Assembly (NCBI GenBank): GCA_958295915.1
Contig: OY282381.1
Location: forward strand, 4,832,001-4,896,000
Reading direction: 5' to 3'
Length of the DNA: 64,000 nucleotides
Source: an uncultured Caldilineaceae bacterium
GTDB taxonomy: Bacteria > Chloroflexota > Anaerolineae > Caldilineales > Caldilineaceae
Of this stretch, positions 52,167 through 60,750 are shown piece after piece (within the stretch, counting starts at the first letter, position 1; every line of letters starts with the position of its first letter). The position numbers and the translations under genes were made by a program. Under the pieces are notes generated by a model. The model had not been told where the DNA came from and searched no databases. It saw nothing but the letters and a program-made list of their open reading frames with translations.

Positions 52167-53207
52167 ATGGCTGTGAATCAGCAGACCTCCGCGAGCGCTG
52201 AAGCCGAACCATACGCGGATGATCCCATCCTTGAACTGAGGGATTTGAAGACCTATTTCTTCCTGGAACGGGGAGTTGTCAAGGCCGTTGACGGTGTAAA
52301 TGTCGCGCTTGGGCGCAAGAAGACCTTGGGTGTCGTCGGCGAAAGCGGCTGCGGAAAAAGTGTGACCTTTCGCTCGGTCATGCGGCTGGTTCAATCGCCG
52401 CCGGGAAAAATCGTCGCGGGCGAAATTCTGCTGAACCGCAAAAATGACGCCACCGTGGATATTGTAAAGCTCGACCCGCGCGGCCGCCAATTGCGTGACA
52501 TTCGTGGCGCCGAGATCGCAATGATCTTTCAGGAGCCGATGACCTCCCTGAACCCACTCCATCCGGTCGGACGGCAGATCTCGGAGTCGGTTCTTCTGCA
52601 TCAGAACCTATCCAGGCGCGCAGCCCTGGAACGGGCCGAGGAAATGCTGCATAAAGTCCACATTGCCGACCCGAACCGCCGCCTAAACGAGTATCCCCAT
52701 CAACTGAGCGGCGGGATGCGCCAGCGGGTTATGATTGCCCTCGCCCTGAGCTGCAATCCATCTATCCTGATCGCCGATGAGCCAACCACCGCCCTGGATG
52801 TGACAGTGCAGGCCCAGATCCTGGATCTGATGCGGGAACTACAAGACGATTTTGATTCCTCCATCGTCCTGATTACCCACAATCTGGGCGTCGTCTCACA
52901 GATGGCGGATCACGTAGCCGTAATGTATTTGGGGCGAGTAGTCGAATACGCGCCGGTATACGACATCTTTCATAACCCCAAACATCCCTATACAGTAGGG
53001 CTTCTCAACTCTGTGCCGGTGCTGGGGCGGAAAGACGACAAGATGCTGGTTCCCATCAAAGGCATGGTGCCCAGCCCGATGGAAGAGATTCGGGGCTGCG
53101 CCTTTGCCGACCGCTGTCCGCAGACAATGGAGATCTGTAGAGAGCAAACGCCGATTTTCAAGGAGAGCGAGTCGGGTCATGCGGTCGCCTGCTGGTTGCA
53201 TGAGTGA
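52167..53207 (+). CDS. oppD: oligopeptide/dipeptide ABC transporter ATPase, OppD/DppD type
   Basis: 346-residue ATP-binding subunit. Walker A GESGCGKSVTFRSVM, signature LSGGMRQRVMIALAL, Walker B ILIADEPTTALD, and the C-terminal oligopeptide_HPY part with HNPKHPYTVGLLNSVP and the cysteine cluster GCAFADRCPQTMEIC...VACW, which in this family binds an iron-sulfur cluster. It precedes the binding-protein gene by 170 bases and pairs with the second ATPase at 62.5 kb. Confidence 0.92.
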   Translation: MAVNQQTSASAEAEPYADDPILELRDLKTYFFLERGVVKAVDGVNVALGRKKTLGVVGESGCGKSVTFRSVMRLVQSPPGKIVAGEILLNRKNDATVDIVKLDPRGRQLRDIRGAEIAMIFQEPMTSLNPLHPVGRQISESVLLHQNLSRRAALERAEEMLHKVHIADPNRRLNEYPHQLSGGMRQRVMIALALSCNPSILIADEPTTALDVTVQAQILDLMRELQDDFDSSIVLITHNLGVVSQMADHVAVMYLGRVVEYAPVYDIFHNPKHPYTVGLLNSVPVLGRKDDKMLVPIKGMVPSPMEEIRGCAFADRCPQTMEICREQTPIFKESESGHAVACWLHE

Positions 53208-53315
53208 TGCGGAGAAGGCGGCATTTGGTAGATTTCCCCACGACGCCACATGCCGCGAAATGAATTTTAGTCAGCGTACCAGTACGGGGTAAACATGTCC
53301 CCACTGCAATTCTAT

Positions 53316-53346
53316 GGCGCCCCACAGTGGCGCGCCAATCCAACCC
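53316..53346 (+). repeat. CGCGCC hairpin repeat in the leader of the peptide-binding gene
   Basis: GGCGCCCCACAGTGGCGCG then CCAATCCAACC, immediately upstream of the ribosome site of the next gene. Confidence 0.9.
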
Positions 53347-53376
53347 TTTTCACCAAAGTTTCAAGGAGAAATGTAC

Positions 53377-55575
53377 ATGTCGCGTAAACGAACGACCGCC
53401 CGCTCAACACAGGCGGGCACAACAAACACTTTCCTGACCCTGTCCTTGCTGATCGTGCTGTCCATGATCATCAATGCCTGCGGCCCGGGCGGCGATGAGC
53501 CGGCAGCCAGCGACACCCAGGAAGAGGCGGCCGCGGCCGCAGAGTCCACCGACTCGGAAAGCGGTGGCGAAGAAGCGGCGATGGAGGTGGATCTGTCCCC
53601 CAGTATCTATCCGGAACCCCAGTTGATTATGGGGAGCCGGGCAGTGCAGAAACTGTCCCTGGATCAGATTCTGACCTACAAAGCGCTCGATTCCTACAAT
53701 GAACCGGATTGGGTAAGCGATCTGGTGGCCGATGGACTATTGCCTCCGGTCGAAGAACGCCTGCCAGTCGAGCCTCGCGTTGTCCTCGAGAGCGGCATGG
53801 CCGATGGCATAGGCGTATACGGCGGTGTCTGGCGAGACTTCTCCGCCTGCCCGACGGAAGGCTTTAACCGAGGCGCGGGCCAGAGTGCCGGCTGGTTCGG
53901 CATCGAAGCGGCCGCCTTCGCTTCCCTGCTCAAGTCTGGCCCGATCTACCGCCGCTCCGATTCCCTGGAGCCGCTGCCCTACCTGGCCAAGAGTTGGGAG
54001 TGGAGCGAGGACGGCTTCGAGCTGACCATGCATCTGCTCGAAGGCGCCAAGTGGTCCGACGGCCATCCCTTCACCACCGAAGATGTGCTCTTCACCTGGG
54101 AAGATATGATCGTGGATAAGAATGTGCAGTCACCCAAAGGGGCCAGCGCCTGGATGTTCAACGATGAAATGACCCAACTTGAGGTGATCGATGACTTCAC
54201 ATTCAAGTTCGTCTTCCCGGTTGCCTTCCCGGTTCAGGCTCTCTTCCAGATGGATGAAAGCGATTTCCACATCTCCCCAGCTCACATCCTGAAGCCCCTC
54301 CATCCGAAGCACAATGACGCCATGGATTATGTGGACTTCGAGGCGTCCATGCCGCCTAATAAGGTTCCCGTTGTGCTGGGTCCTTTCGTGCCCGTCGAGT
54401 ACATCACCGACGAGCTGATGATCCTGCGCCGCAACCCCTACTTCTGGGGCGTGGATGAGGCCGGCAATCAGCTTCCCTATCTGGATGAGGTCGTCTTCGA
54501 GAAGGGGCCATCCGGCGTAGGCCGTACACTGAGCACCCTGGCCGGCTCGGCGGATCACTCCAATCTGGAGAATCCCAGCACCTTCGTCGAGACACTGAAA
54601 CGGGCCGAAGAGGACGACGCCCACTTCTACGTCGAATGGGGTCCGGAAGTCCTGGGCTTCAGCATTAAGATGAATCTTTCCACATCCCTGGGTGTGAAGG
54701 ATGATCGGGATGCCGCGGTGCGCGAGCTGTTCCGAGACGTGCGCTTCCGCAAGGCAGTCAGCTTTGCCCTGGATCGGGAAGGCATCGCCCAGTCGATTCT
54801 GCGTGGCCCGTTCCTGCGTGGCTGGGCCGGTGGTCTGTTCCCCGGTTCCTCCTACTTCGATCGCGACACCGTTGCCTACTTCAACAACAATCCTGAAGCC
54901 GCGGCAGCCCTGCTGGCAGAGTTGGGATTCGAGGATACCGACGGTGACAGCATTCTGAACTGGCCGACGGAGCGCCTGGCCAGCGGTGAAAACCTGGTTT
55001 TGGCGCTGGTCACCAGTGAAGATGCCGAAGAAACCCAGACCGTCGGCGACGCAGCTGTAACCTTGCTCGGCGACCTGGGTGTGCAGATCAATGTCCGCCC
55101 GCTGAACAGCGCAGCCCGCCGTGAAATGACAGAAGCAGGGGAGTGGGAGATGAAGGTCGACCGCGATGGCCAGGTGTATGCCGTTCCCTTCACCCGCTGC
55201 ACCGACCTGGGGCCAGTGACGAAGGAATACCACTTCCACCGGGAGGGTTCGGAACCCCGTGAACTGCTGGACTTCGAGCAGGATCTGATCGATATTATCG
55301 AGGCCTTCTGCGTGGAGCCGGACACAGATGCGCGCAAGGAGTTGATGGCTGAATACAACCGCCTCACCACAGAGAACGTTTACTTTGTGGGCGTCTTCAT
55401 CGGTCGGTACGGCCTGGCGGCCGCCAAGCGCTTCAAGAACGTGCCAGCCGGTATGCCCGTGTTCATGTACCAATGGACCTGGGATAACGTTATGTCCGAG
55501 CAGGTTTGGGTTGGTCCGGCAGAGCAGATCGACCAGTTGCGACCAGGCGTGATTCCGACCTACGATAGCGAATAG
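53377..55575 (+). CDS. peptide ABC transporter substrate-binding lipoprotein (family 5)
   Basis: 732-residue extracellular solute-binding protein of the OppA/DppA family, longer than the usual 500-600. Signal sequence FLTLSLLIVLSMIINAC gives a lipobox cysteine near residue 34, followed by an acidic linker. Family hallmarks are DGFELTMHLLEGAKWSDGHPFTTEDVLFTWE and, near 517-530, [14 protein letters not shown]. The ATG at 53377 lies 8 bases after AAGGAG; an ATG six bases earlier is too close. Parts of this protein recur in the toxin-like gene at 56.9 kb. A hairpin follows the stop. Confidence 0.92.
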   Translation: MSRKRTTARSTQAGTTNTFLTLSLLIVLSMIINACGPGGDEPAASDTQEEAAAAAESTDSESGGEEAAMEVDLSPSIYPEPQLIMGSRAVQKLSLDQILTYKALDSYNEPDWVSDLVADGLLPPVEERLPVEPRVVLESGMADGIGVYGGVWRDFSACPTEGFNRGAGQSAGWFGIEAAAFASLLKSGPIYRRSDSLEPLPYLAKSWEWSEDGFELTMHLLEGAKWSDGHPFTTEDVLFTWEDMIVDKNVQSPKGASAWMFNDEMTQLEVIDDFTFKFVFPVAFPVQALFQMDESDFHISPAHILKPLHPKHNDAMDYVDFEASMPPNKVPVVLGPFVPVEYITDELMILRRNPYFWGVDEAGNQLPYLDEVVFEKGPSGVGRTLSTLAGSADHSNLENPSTFVETLKRAEEDDAHFYVEWGPEVLGFSIKMNLSTSLGVKDDRDAAVRELFRDVRFRKAVSFALDREGIAQSILRGPFLRGWAGGLFPGSSYFDRDTVAYFNNNPEAAAALLAELGFEDTDGDSILNWPTERLASGENLVLALVTSEDAEETQTVGDAAVTLLGDLGVQINVRPLNSAARREMTEAGEWEMKVDRDGQVYAVPFTRCTDLGPVTKEYHFHREGSEPRELLDFEQDLIDIIEAFCVEPDTDARKELMAEYNRLTTENVYFVGVFIGRYGLAAAKRFKNVPAGMPVFMYQWTWDNVMSEQVWVGPAEQIDQLRPGVIPTYDSE

Positions 55576-55599
55576 CCTACCAACTTGGCAAGATGAAAA

Positions 55600-55637
55600 G
55601 GTGACAAGGTGGACCGTATTCATATCCCCTTGTCACC
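55600..55637 (+). terminator. attenuator-like hairpin after the peptide-binding protein
   Basis: Perfect 10-base arms GGTGACAAGG and CCTTGTCACC around an 18-base loop, 25 bases after the stop, before the permease genes. Confidence 0.6.
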
Positions 55638-55647
55638 GCTTCCATGA

Positions 55648-55771
55648 ATTCAACGCAAAGACGCAACTGTAGATTTTTTTGATTTGTGTGATGACCAGGA
55701 TGAAATCGACGTTCACATCATAGTCGGTTTTCCCTTGCGTCTCCGCGTCTTGGCGACATTGCGTTTCTTTT
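55648..55771. repeat. CAACGCAAAGACGC type dispersed repeat
   Basis: Outer arms CAACGCAAAGACGCAA and TTGCGTCTCCGCGTCTTGGC, then GACATTGCGTTTC, with TTTGATTTGTGTGATGACC between. It is the same type as 28375-28452, which also ends GGCGACATTGC. Confidence 0.8.
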
Positions 55772-55828
55772 CGACTTGTAACGCCGCCCACCATACAAGC
55801 AAGCGAAGAAATTGGCGCAGGTTTCTCT

Positions 55829-56857
55829 ATGATCGGTTTCATCGTTCGCCGCTTTATCGTCTCTGCTGCCGTTGTTCTGGGCATCGCCCTGGTCAGCTTT
55901 ATCGTGATCCAGTTGCCGCCGGGCGACTATGCCGATGGGTATGAGGCCTTCCTGGTCGAGCAGGGAGGCGCCACTGAAGCGGAAGCTGAAGCCCAGTCCG
56001 ATCTTTTCCGCCAGCGCTACGGCCTGGACAAGCCCTTGCCCATCCAGTTCTATGTCTGGATACGAGACATGATCACGAAGGGGAGTTTCGGCTTTTCCTT
56101 TGCCTATAAGCGGGACGTGGGAGAGCTGATCGCAGAACGGCTGCCGCGTACGTTGCTGCTGGCGGTCCTGGCCCATCTCACCTCGACTGCCGTTGGCATC
56201 ATTGCCGGCATTTTCGTCGCCCCGCGCCAGTATTCCCTGATAGACAACCTGGCCGCGTTTCTGGCCTTTATTCTGTCCGCGCTTCCCCGCTTCTGGATTG
56301 CGCTGGCGATTATGTTTTTTCTGGTCTTTACCCTCAATCAGGAGCATGTAACCGCCTTCCACTCGCCGCAGTACGCTGTGACGCCGTGGGCATTTGGCAG
56401 CCTGCAAGAGATGCGTGACAGTTGGGCCAAACTGCTGGACCTGCTCCAGCATATCTGGCCTGTAGTGGTCATCGCCGGTCTGGGCGGCGTGGCCCGCAAT
56501 ATGCGGGTTATGCGGGGCAATATGCTGGACGAATTGAACGCCCAGTACGTGACCACAGCCCGCTCTAAGGGCTTGACAGAGGGCCAGGTCATGCGTCGTC
56601 ATGCAGTGCCCAATGCGCTGCACCCGATCATTATGTACCAGGGAACGGTTCTACCCTATATGCTGCAAGGCGAGCTGCAGGCGTCGATTGTGCTCGGCTT
56701 GCCGACGATCGGCACCTTACTGCTGACATCCTTACGCAATGAGGACATCTATATCGCCGCCAGTTGTCTGCTGATCTACGGTGTGCTGCTGGTCGCCGGG
56801 AATCTGATCGCCGATATCTCTCTGGCTGTGCTGGATCCACGGGTGCGTTACTCATAA
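55829..56857 (+). CDS. peptide ABC transporter permease, DppB/OppB type
   Basis: 342-residue inner-membrane permease: N-terminal helix ([29 protein letters not shown]), a long external loop, and the conserved cytoplasmic loop [28 protein letters not shown] that contacts the ATPases. Five further membrane segments. Partner of the second permease at 59.6 kb, from which it is separated by the toxin-immunity genes. Confidence 0.93.
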   Translation: MIGFIVRRFIVSAAVVLGIALVSFIVIQLPPGDYADGYEAFLVEQGGATEAEAEAQSDLFRQRYGLDKPLPIQFYVWIRDMITKGSFGFSFAYKRDVGELIAERLPRTLLLAVLAHLTSTAVGIIAGIFVAPRQYSLIDNLAAFLAFILSALPRFWIALAIMFFLVFTLNQEHVTAFHSPQYAVTPWAFGSLQEMRDSWAKLLDLLQHIWPVVVIAGLGGVARNMRVMRGNMLDELNAQYVTTARSKGLTEGQVMRRHAVPNALHPIIMYQGTVLPYMLQGELQASIVLGLPTIGTLLLTSLRNEDIYIAASCLLIYGVLLVAGNLIADISLAVLDPRVRYS

Positions 56858-56883
56858 GAGGCCAGATCAGAAGGAGGATCATT

Positions 56884-58875
56884 GTGTGGATCAAACTTTC
56901 CCTGACGTTGTCACTGCTACTTGTGATTTTCATGATTGTCAACAGCGGCGCCACCCCCGCCGTCTCGACCGCGGAGGAAGCGGAGGCCAGTGAGTGTCCG
57001 GATTCTCTGTTGATAAAGGGTAAGGAATTCTTGGAGCAGATGGATGTCATCGACGCGACGAGCTCCAATACTCTATACACTGAGTGGCGCGTCACGCCCG
57101 GCAATATCTGGGCTGTCGGCAGCGCTGAAGAGTTGAATGCCTTCATTCAATACCTGGCAGACCTTGGCATCAGCCCCACGACAGCCGCGGTTGGGGCTGC
57201 TGCTGAGACCGTGACGGGCGCGACTGGGGCTGCTGCTGAGACCGTGATGGGCACGGTTGGGGCTGCTGCTGAGACCGTGACGGGCGCGACTGGGGCTGCT
57301 GCTGAGACCGTGATGGACGCGACTGGGGCTGCTGCTGAGACCGTGATGGACGCGACTGGGGCTGCGGTTGAGACAGTAACGGGCGCGACTGGGGCTGCTG
57401 CTGAGACCGTGATGGACGCGACTGGGGCTGCGGTTGAGACAGTAACGGGCGCGACTGGGGCTGCTGCTGAGACCGTGATGGACGCGACTGGGGCTGCGGT
57501 TGAGACAGTAACGGGCGCGACTGGGGCTGCGGTTGAGACCGTGACGGGCGCGACTGGGGCTGCGGTTGAGACAGTAACGGGCGCGGCTGGGACTGCTGCT
57601 GAGACCGTGACGGGCGCGACTGGGGCTGCTGCTGAGACCGTGATGGACGCGGCTGGGGCTGCTGCTGAGACCGTAACGGGCGCGACTGGGGCTGCGGTTG
57701 AGACAGTAACGGGCGCGGCTGGGGCTGCTGCTGAGACCGTAACGGGCGCGACTGGGGCTGCGGTTGAGACAGTAACGGGCGCGGCTGGGACTGCTGCTGA
57801 GACCGTAACGGGCGCGGCTGGGGCTGCTGCTGAGACAGTAACGGGCGCGGCTGGGGCTGCTGCTGAGACAGTAACGGGCGCGGCTGGGGCTGCGGTTGAG
57901 ACAGTAACGGGCGCGGCTGGGGCTGCTGCTGAGACCGTGACGGGCGCGGCTGGGGCTGTGGCTGAATCCCTGTTGATTATGGGCAGTAGCCAGGAAGTAC
58001 AGGAAGCCTTAAAGCGCGTGGACGTCCTGCTGGCGGCGCAAGGGTTCGAGGATACGGACGGTGACGGCCTTCTGAACTTTCCGCCAGACAGCCCATTCAT
58101 CGGTGGTGAAAACCTGGATCTGGTGCTGATTACCACCGAGACTTCAGGCGTTGTTATGGGTTTTGTACCAATTGCTGGCGAAATTGTTGATGGCACTGCA
58201 ATCGTAATTGGTAAGGATCCGATTACCGGTGAGTGCCTGACACAGACCGATCAAATCCTTCTCGCTTTAGGCATCATACTGTTGCTTCCCATTTCTGGAA
58301 AAGGTCTGAAAGTAATCTGGAAACAAATAGATAAAATCCCGCTTCCCCAAGCTGGCCCGAAATTCGAGTTTAACCCGTTGCTATCGAATAAGCACTCCAC
58401 CTGGATATCAGAGTTTAAGGAGGGTGTTCGCCGGGCAATTCGACGTGTCACGGGACTCAACAGAGTCGCCCCTGCCTTCAAGCATATGCGACGCGTTGTA
58501 GGTGAGGGAGCCGTTTCTACGACCGAATTGGCTGCTGCGTTAGGTTTCAAAGACTTTACGAAGTCCAACTACCGCCAGGCCTTACTGAAATTCACCGGAG
58601 TCACCAAAAAGGAAGCTCAAGAATTTGAGGCGCATCATATTCTGCCTCAGACATTTGAAGAAACTTTCAACAATGCTGGCATTAATAATATCCATGATCC
58701 AAGATTCCTTGTCTGGGTTAAGAATGGACCACATCAGGAATGGAGCTCTGACTACAATGATGCTTGGCGGACATTCTTTGATCAGAATTTAAATCCAACC
58801 GTTTCTGATATACTGGAAGAAGCGCGCAGACTTGCACAGGACTATAAATATGACGTTCTCTTTGAAACTCCTTGA
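56884..58875 (+). CDS. polymorphic-toxin-like protein: binding-protein-derived N-part, 23 x 11-residue repeats, nuclease-like C-terminus
   Basis: 663 residues from GTG 56884, which has an ideal AGAAGGAGG site. Residues 1-30 are a signal/anchor ([18 protein letters not shown]) closely resembling that of the peptide-binding lipoprotein (LTLSLLIVLSMIINAC) but without the lipobox cysteine. Residues 104-356 are 23 units of GAA(A/V)ETV(T/M)(G/D)A(T/A). Residues about 380-415 ([19 protein letters not shown] ... [10 protein letters not shown]) match the binding protein near its residue 517. A hydrophobic segment near 457-472 follows. The last ~120 residues have the HHI centre [10 protein letters not shown] (580-589), [12 protein letters not shown], and [16 protein letters not shown], resembling HNH-type toxin nucleases of the AHH/GHH2 class. 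An immunity-like gene overlaps its end. Toxin activity is inferred from domain form and context. Confidence 0.72.
   Translation: MWIKLSLTLSLLLVIFMIVNSGATPAVSTAEEAEASECPDSLLIKGKEFLEQMDVIDATSSNTLYTEWRVTPGNIWAVGSAEELNAFIQYLADLGISPTTAAVGAAAETVTGATGAAAETVMGTVGAAAETVTGATGAAAETVMDATGAAAETVMDATGAAVETVTGATGAAAETVMDATGAAVETVTGATGAAAETVMDATGAAVETVTGATGAAVETVTGATGAAVETVTGAAGTAAETVTGATGAAAETVMDAAGAAAETVTGATGAAVETVTGAAGAAAETVTGATGAAVETVTGAAGTAAETVTGAAGAAAETVTGAAGAAAETVTGAAGAAVETVTGAAGAAAETVTGAAGAVAESLLIMGSSQEVQEALKRVDVLLAAQGFEDTDGDGLLNFPPDSPFIGGENLDLVLITTETSGVVMGFVPIAGEIVDGTAIVIGKDPITGECLTQTDQILLALGIILLLPISGKGLKVIWKQIDKIPLPQAGPKFEFNPLLSNKHSTWISEFKEGVRRAIRRVTGLNRVAPAFKHMRRVVGEGAVSTTELAAALGFKDFTKSNYRQALLKFTGVTKKEAQEFEAHHILPQTFEETFNNAGINNIHDPRFLVWVKNGPHQEWSSDYNDAWRTFFDQNLNPTVSDILEEARRLAQDYKYDVLFETP
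57193..57951 (+). repeat. 33-base tandem repeat, 23 units
   Basis: Exact 33-base period, beginning GGGGCTGCTGCTGAGACC and continuing GT(G/A)(A/T)(C/G)GG(G/A)CGCG(A/G)CT. Variants GCTGCTGCT/GCTGCGGTT and GAGACCGTG/GAGACAGTAACGGGC are shuffled among units, as expected from unequal crossing-over. Encodes 11 residues per unit. Confidence 0.97.
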
Positions 58876-59485
58876 TTATGGCAAGCTCTATAGATTCTCA
58901 GATGTATTCGCAACTCGTCCCTTTCGACTTAGAAGCCGACTTCCTAGTGGGACATTATCCGGACCGCAACTCCATTTGCTGGCGCAAGGCAAATATGCAA
59001 TCTCTGAACCCATACAATTCGATGCTGTCGAGGGAGATCAGGCAGCCGATGTCCTGTGGACGCAACTGGTGGGACTGTTTTGCGTTTCCGGGCGACTCAT
59101 TCGTTTACTGGAAGAGAACGAAATCACGGGTTGGTCAACCTATCCAATCGAAGTCTATGACCGGCAAGGAAACTTTCTGCCTGATTACCATGGCTTTGCT
59201 GTGACTGGCAGCAAGTGTGACCCAGAGTATAGCCGCAGTGCTGTCATTGACAAACCACCGCCAGATCCAAGAGGGAGAGGGTATCAAGTATATAAAGGGC
59301 TCTACTTTGATGAAAGTCAATGGGACGGTAGCGATATGTTCACAGTAGGGGTGGGAGAAGCGGTGGGAACACGCGTTGTCGTGGACAAGGTGCATAGGCT
59401 TTTCAAAAAGTACAAAATTAGGAATGTGCGTTTCACACCGTTAAGTGAGTACGAAATACGTGTCAGACATGCGCGGGCCCGATAG
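58850..59485 (+). CDS. immunity-like protein (Imm11/DUF1629 type)
   Basis: 211 residues; ATG 58850 with AGGA upstream, overlapping the toxin-like gene by 26 bases in another frame, so translation is probably coupled. [49 protein letters not shown] and [20 protein letters not shown] follow the pattern of the Imm11/DUF1629 family found beside polymorphic toxins. No signal peptide, so cytoplasmic. It would neutralise the nuclease domain of its neighbour. Family call is from pattern memory; the pairing logic is strong. Confidence 0.72.
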   Translation: MTFSLKLLDYGKLYRFSDVFATRPFRLRSRLPSGTLSGPQLHLLAQGKYAISEPIQFDAVEGDQAADVLWTQLVGLFCVSGRLIRLLEENEITGWSTYPIEVYDRQGNFLPDYHGFAVTGSKCDPEYSRSAVIDKPPPDPRGRGYQVYKGLYFDESQWDGSDMFTVGVGEAVGTRVVVDKVHRLFKKYKIRNVRFTPLSEYEIRVRHARAR

Positions 59486-59565
59486 CGCCATTATCCCCAC
59501 GCCATCGGAAGGTTATTACGATTCGACATCTGTCTCAGAATATCAACCGAACCGAGTAGAATGCT

Positions 59566-60711
59566 ATGACAACTGCCGGTAAAAAGGCGGAGATTCCAGT
59601 TGTGCAACTGCAACCGGACCACGAAGACGAGAAGCACGAGTCCTACTTTCAGTTGGTCTGGCAGCGCTTCAAAAAGAGCCGGCCGGCGATTGTCGGCGGG
59701 CTGATGGTGCTTTCACTGATCATTCTGGCCATATTCGCCGAATTCTTCTCGCCCGTTGACCCCACGGACGCCAACCTGCAAGACAGTTTCATTCCCCCCA
59801 CCCGCATTCGACTGATCGATGGCGAGGGCAACTTCCACTGGCGACCCTTTGTCTACAACCAGGTCGTGACGATCGATGCCAAAACGTTTGAACCCCTCTG
59901 GGAGGAAGATCATGCCCAGCGTTTTGAAATCAAGTTTTTCGTCAATAGTTGGGAATGGAAAATACTGGGACTGATCCCGACGCAGCGGCACCTGTTCGGT
60001 GTCGAGGAGGGAGGCAAGATTCACCTGCTGGGCACGGAGAAGCAAGGAAGAGACCTGTGGGGGCGGGCCTGTTCCGCCGGGCGCATTTCCCTCTCCCTAA
60101 GCCTGTTCGCCACCTTCGTCAGCATTGTGGTCGGCGCGGTCGTCGGCATTATCTCCGGTTACTATGGCGGTGTGACCGACAATATTATCCAGCGCTTCGT
60201 CGAATTTGTGGCATCCTTTCCGCAGCTTCCCCTCTGGTTGGCTCTGGCCGCCATTATTCCCCGCACCTGGGACTCTCTGCAGGTATTTATCGTCATGGTT
60301 ATTATCTTTTCGCTCCTCTCCTGGACACTCCTGGCGCGGGAAGTGCGGGGCAAAGTGCTGGCCTTTCGCGAAACAGACTTCATTATGGCCGCCAAGGAGA
60401 TGGGCGCCTCTGACATGCGCATCATCTTCCTGCACCTCTTCCCCAATTCCATCAGCCATATTATCGTCGTGCTGACCCTCACGATTCCACAGATTATTCT
60501 GGCTGAGGCATTTCTCAGCTTTCTGGGCATCGGCATTCAGGAACCACTGGTCAGTTGGGGATTTCTGATGAGGGATGCCCAGAATTTGCAGACACTCGGC
60601 ACCCATACATGGATTATGATGCCGGTGATCTTTATTATCGTTGCCGTACTGGGATTCAACTTTCTGGGCGACGGTCTGCGGGACGCAGCCGACCCCTACT
60701 CGATCGTCTGA
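59566..60711 (+). CDS. peptide ABC transporter permease, DppC/OppC type
   Basis: 381-residue permease. It has a cytoplasmic N-terminus and a first helix ([22 protein letters not shown]), an enlarged external domain of about 110 residues, then [47 protein letters not shown], which is the OppC core, and the ATPase-contact loop [25 protein letters not shown]. The enlarged loop is usual in Chloroflexota-type members. It completes the channel with the permease at 55.8 kb. Confidence 0.93.
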   Translation: MTTAGKKAEIPVVQLQPDHEDEKHESYFQLVWQRFKKSRPAIVGGLMVLSLIILAIFAEFFSPVDPTDANLQDSFIPPTRIRLIDGEGNFHWRPFVYNQVVTIDAKTFEPLWEEDHAQRFEIKFFVNSWEWKILGLIPTQRHLFGVEEGGKIHLLGTEKQGRDLWGRACSAGRISLSLSLFATFVSIVVGAVVGIISGYYGGVTDNIIQRFVEFVASFPQLPLWLALAAIIPRTWDSLQVFIVMVIIFSLLSWTLLAREVRGKVLAFRETDFIMAAKEMGASDMRIIFLHLFPNSISHIIVVLTLTIPQIILAEAFLSFLGIGIQEPLVSWGFLMRDAQNLQTLGTHTWIMMPVIFIIVAVLGFNFLGDGLRDAADPYSIV

Positions 60712-60750
60712 GAATGCAATTACGAATTGTTCAATATGCCCAGGATTGTC

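Noticed and set aside
54130-55623. 497-codon minus-strand frame opposite the peptide-binding gene
   Set aside because: The plus strand encodes a clear family 5 binding protein; the opposite frame is a composition effect of high GC at third positions.
57147-58196. 349-codon open frame on the minus strand over the 33-base repeats ([10 protein letters not shown] pattern)
   Set aside because: It is a by-product of a repeat whose period is a multiple of three; the plus-strand frame has a ribosome site, signal sequence and domain ends, the minus frame has none.
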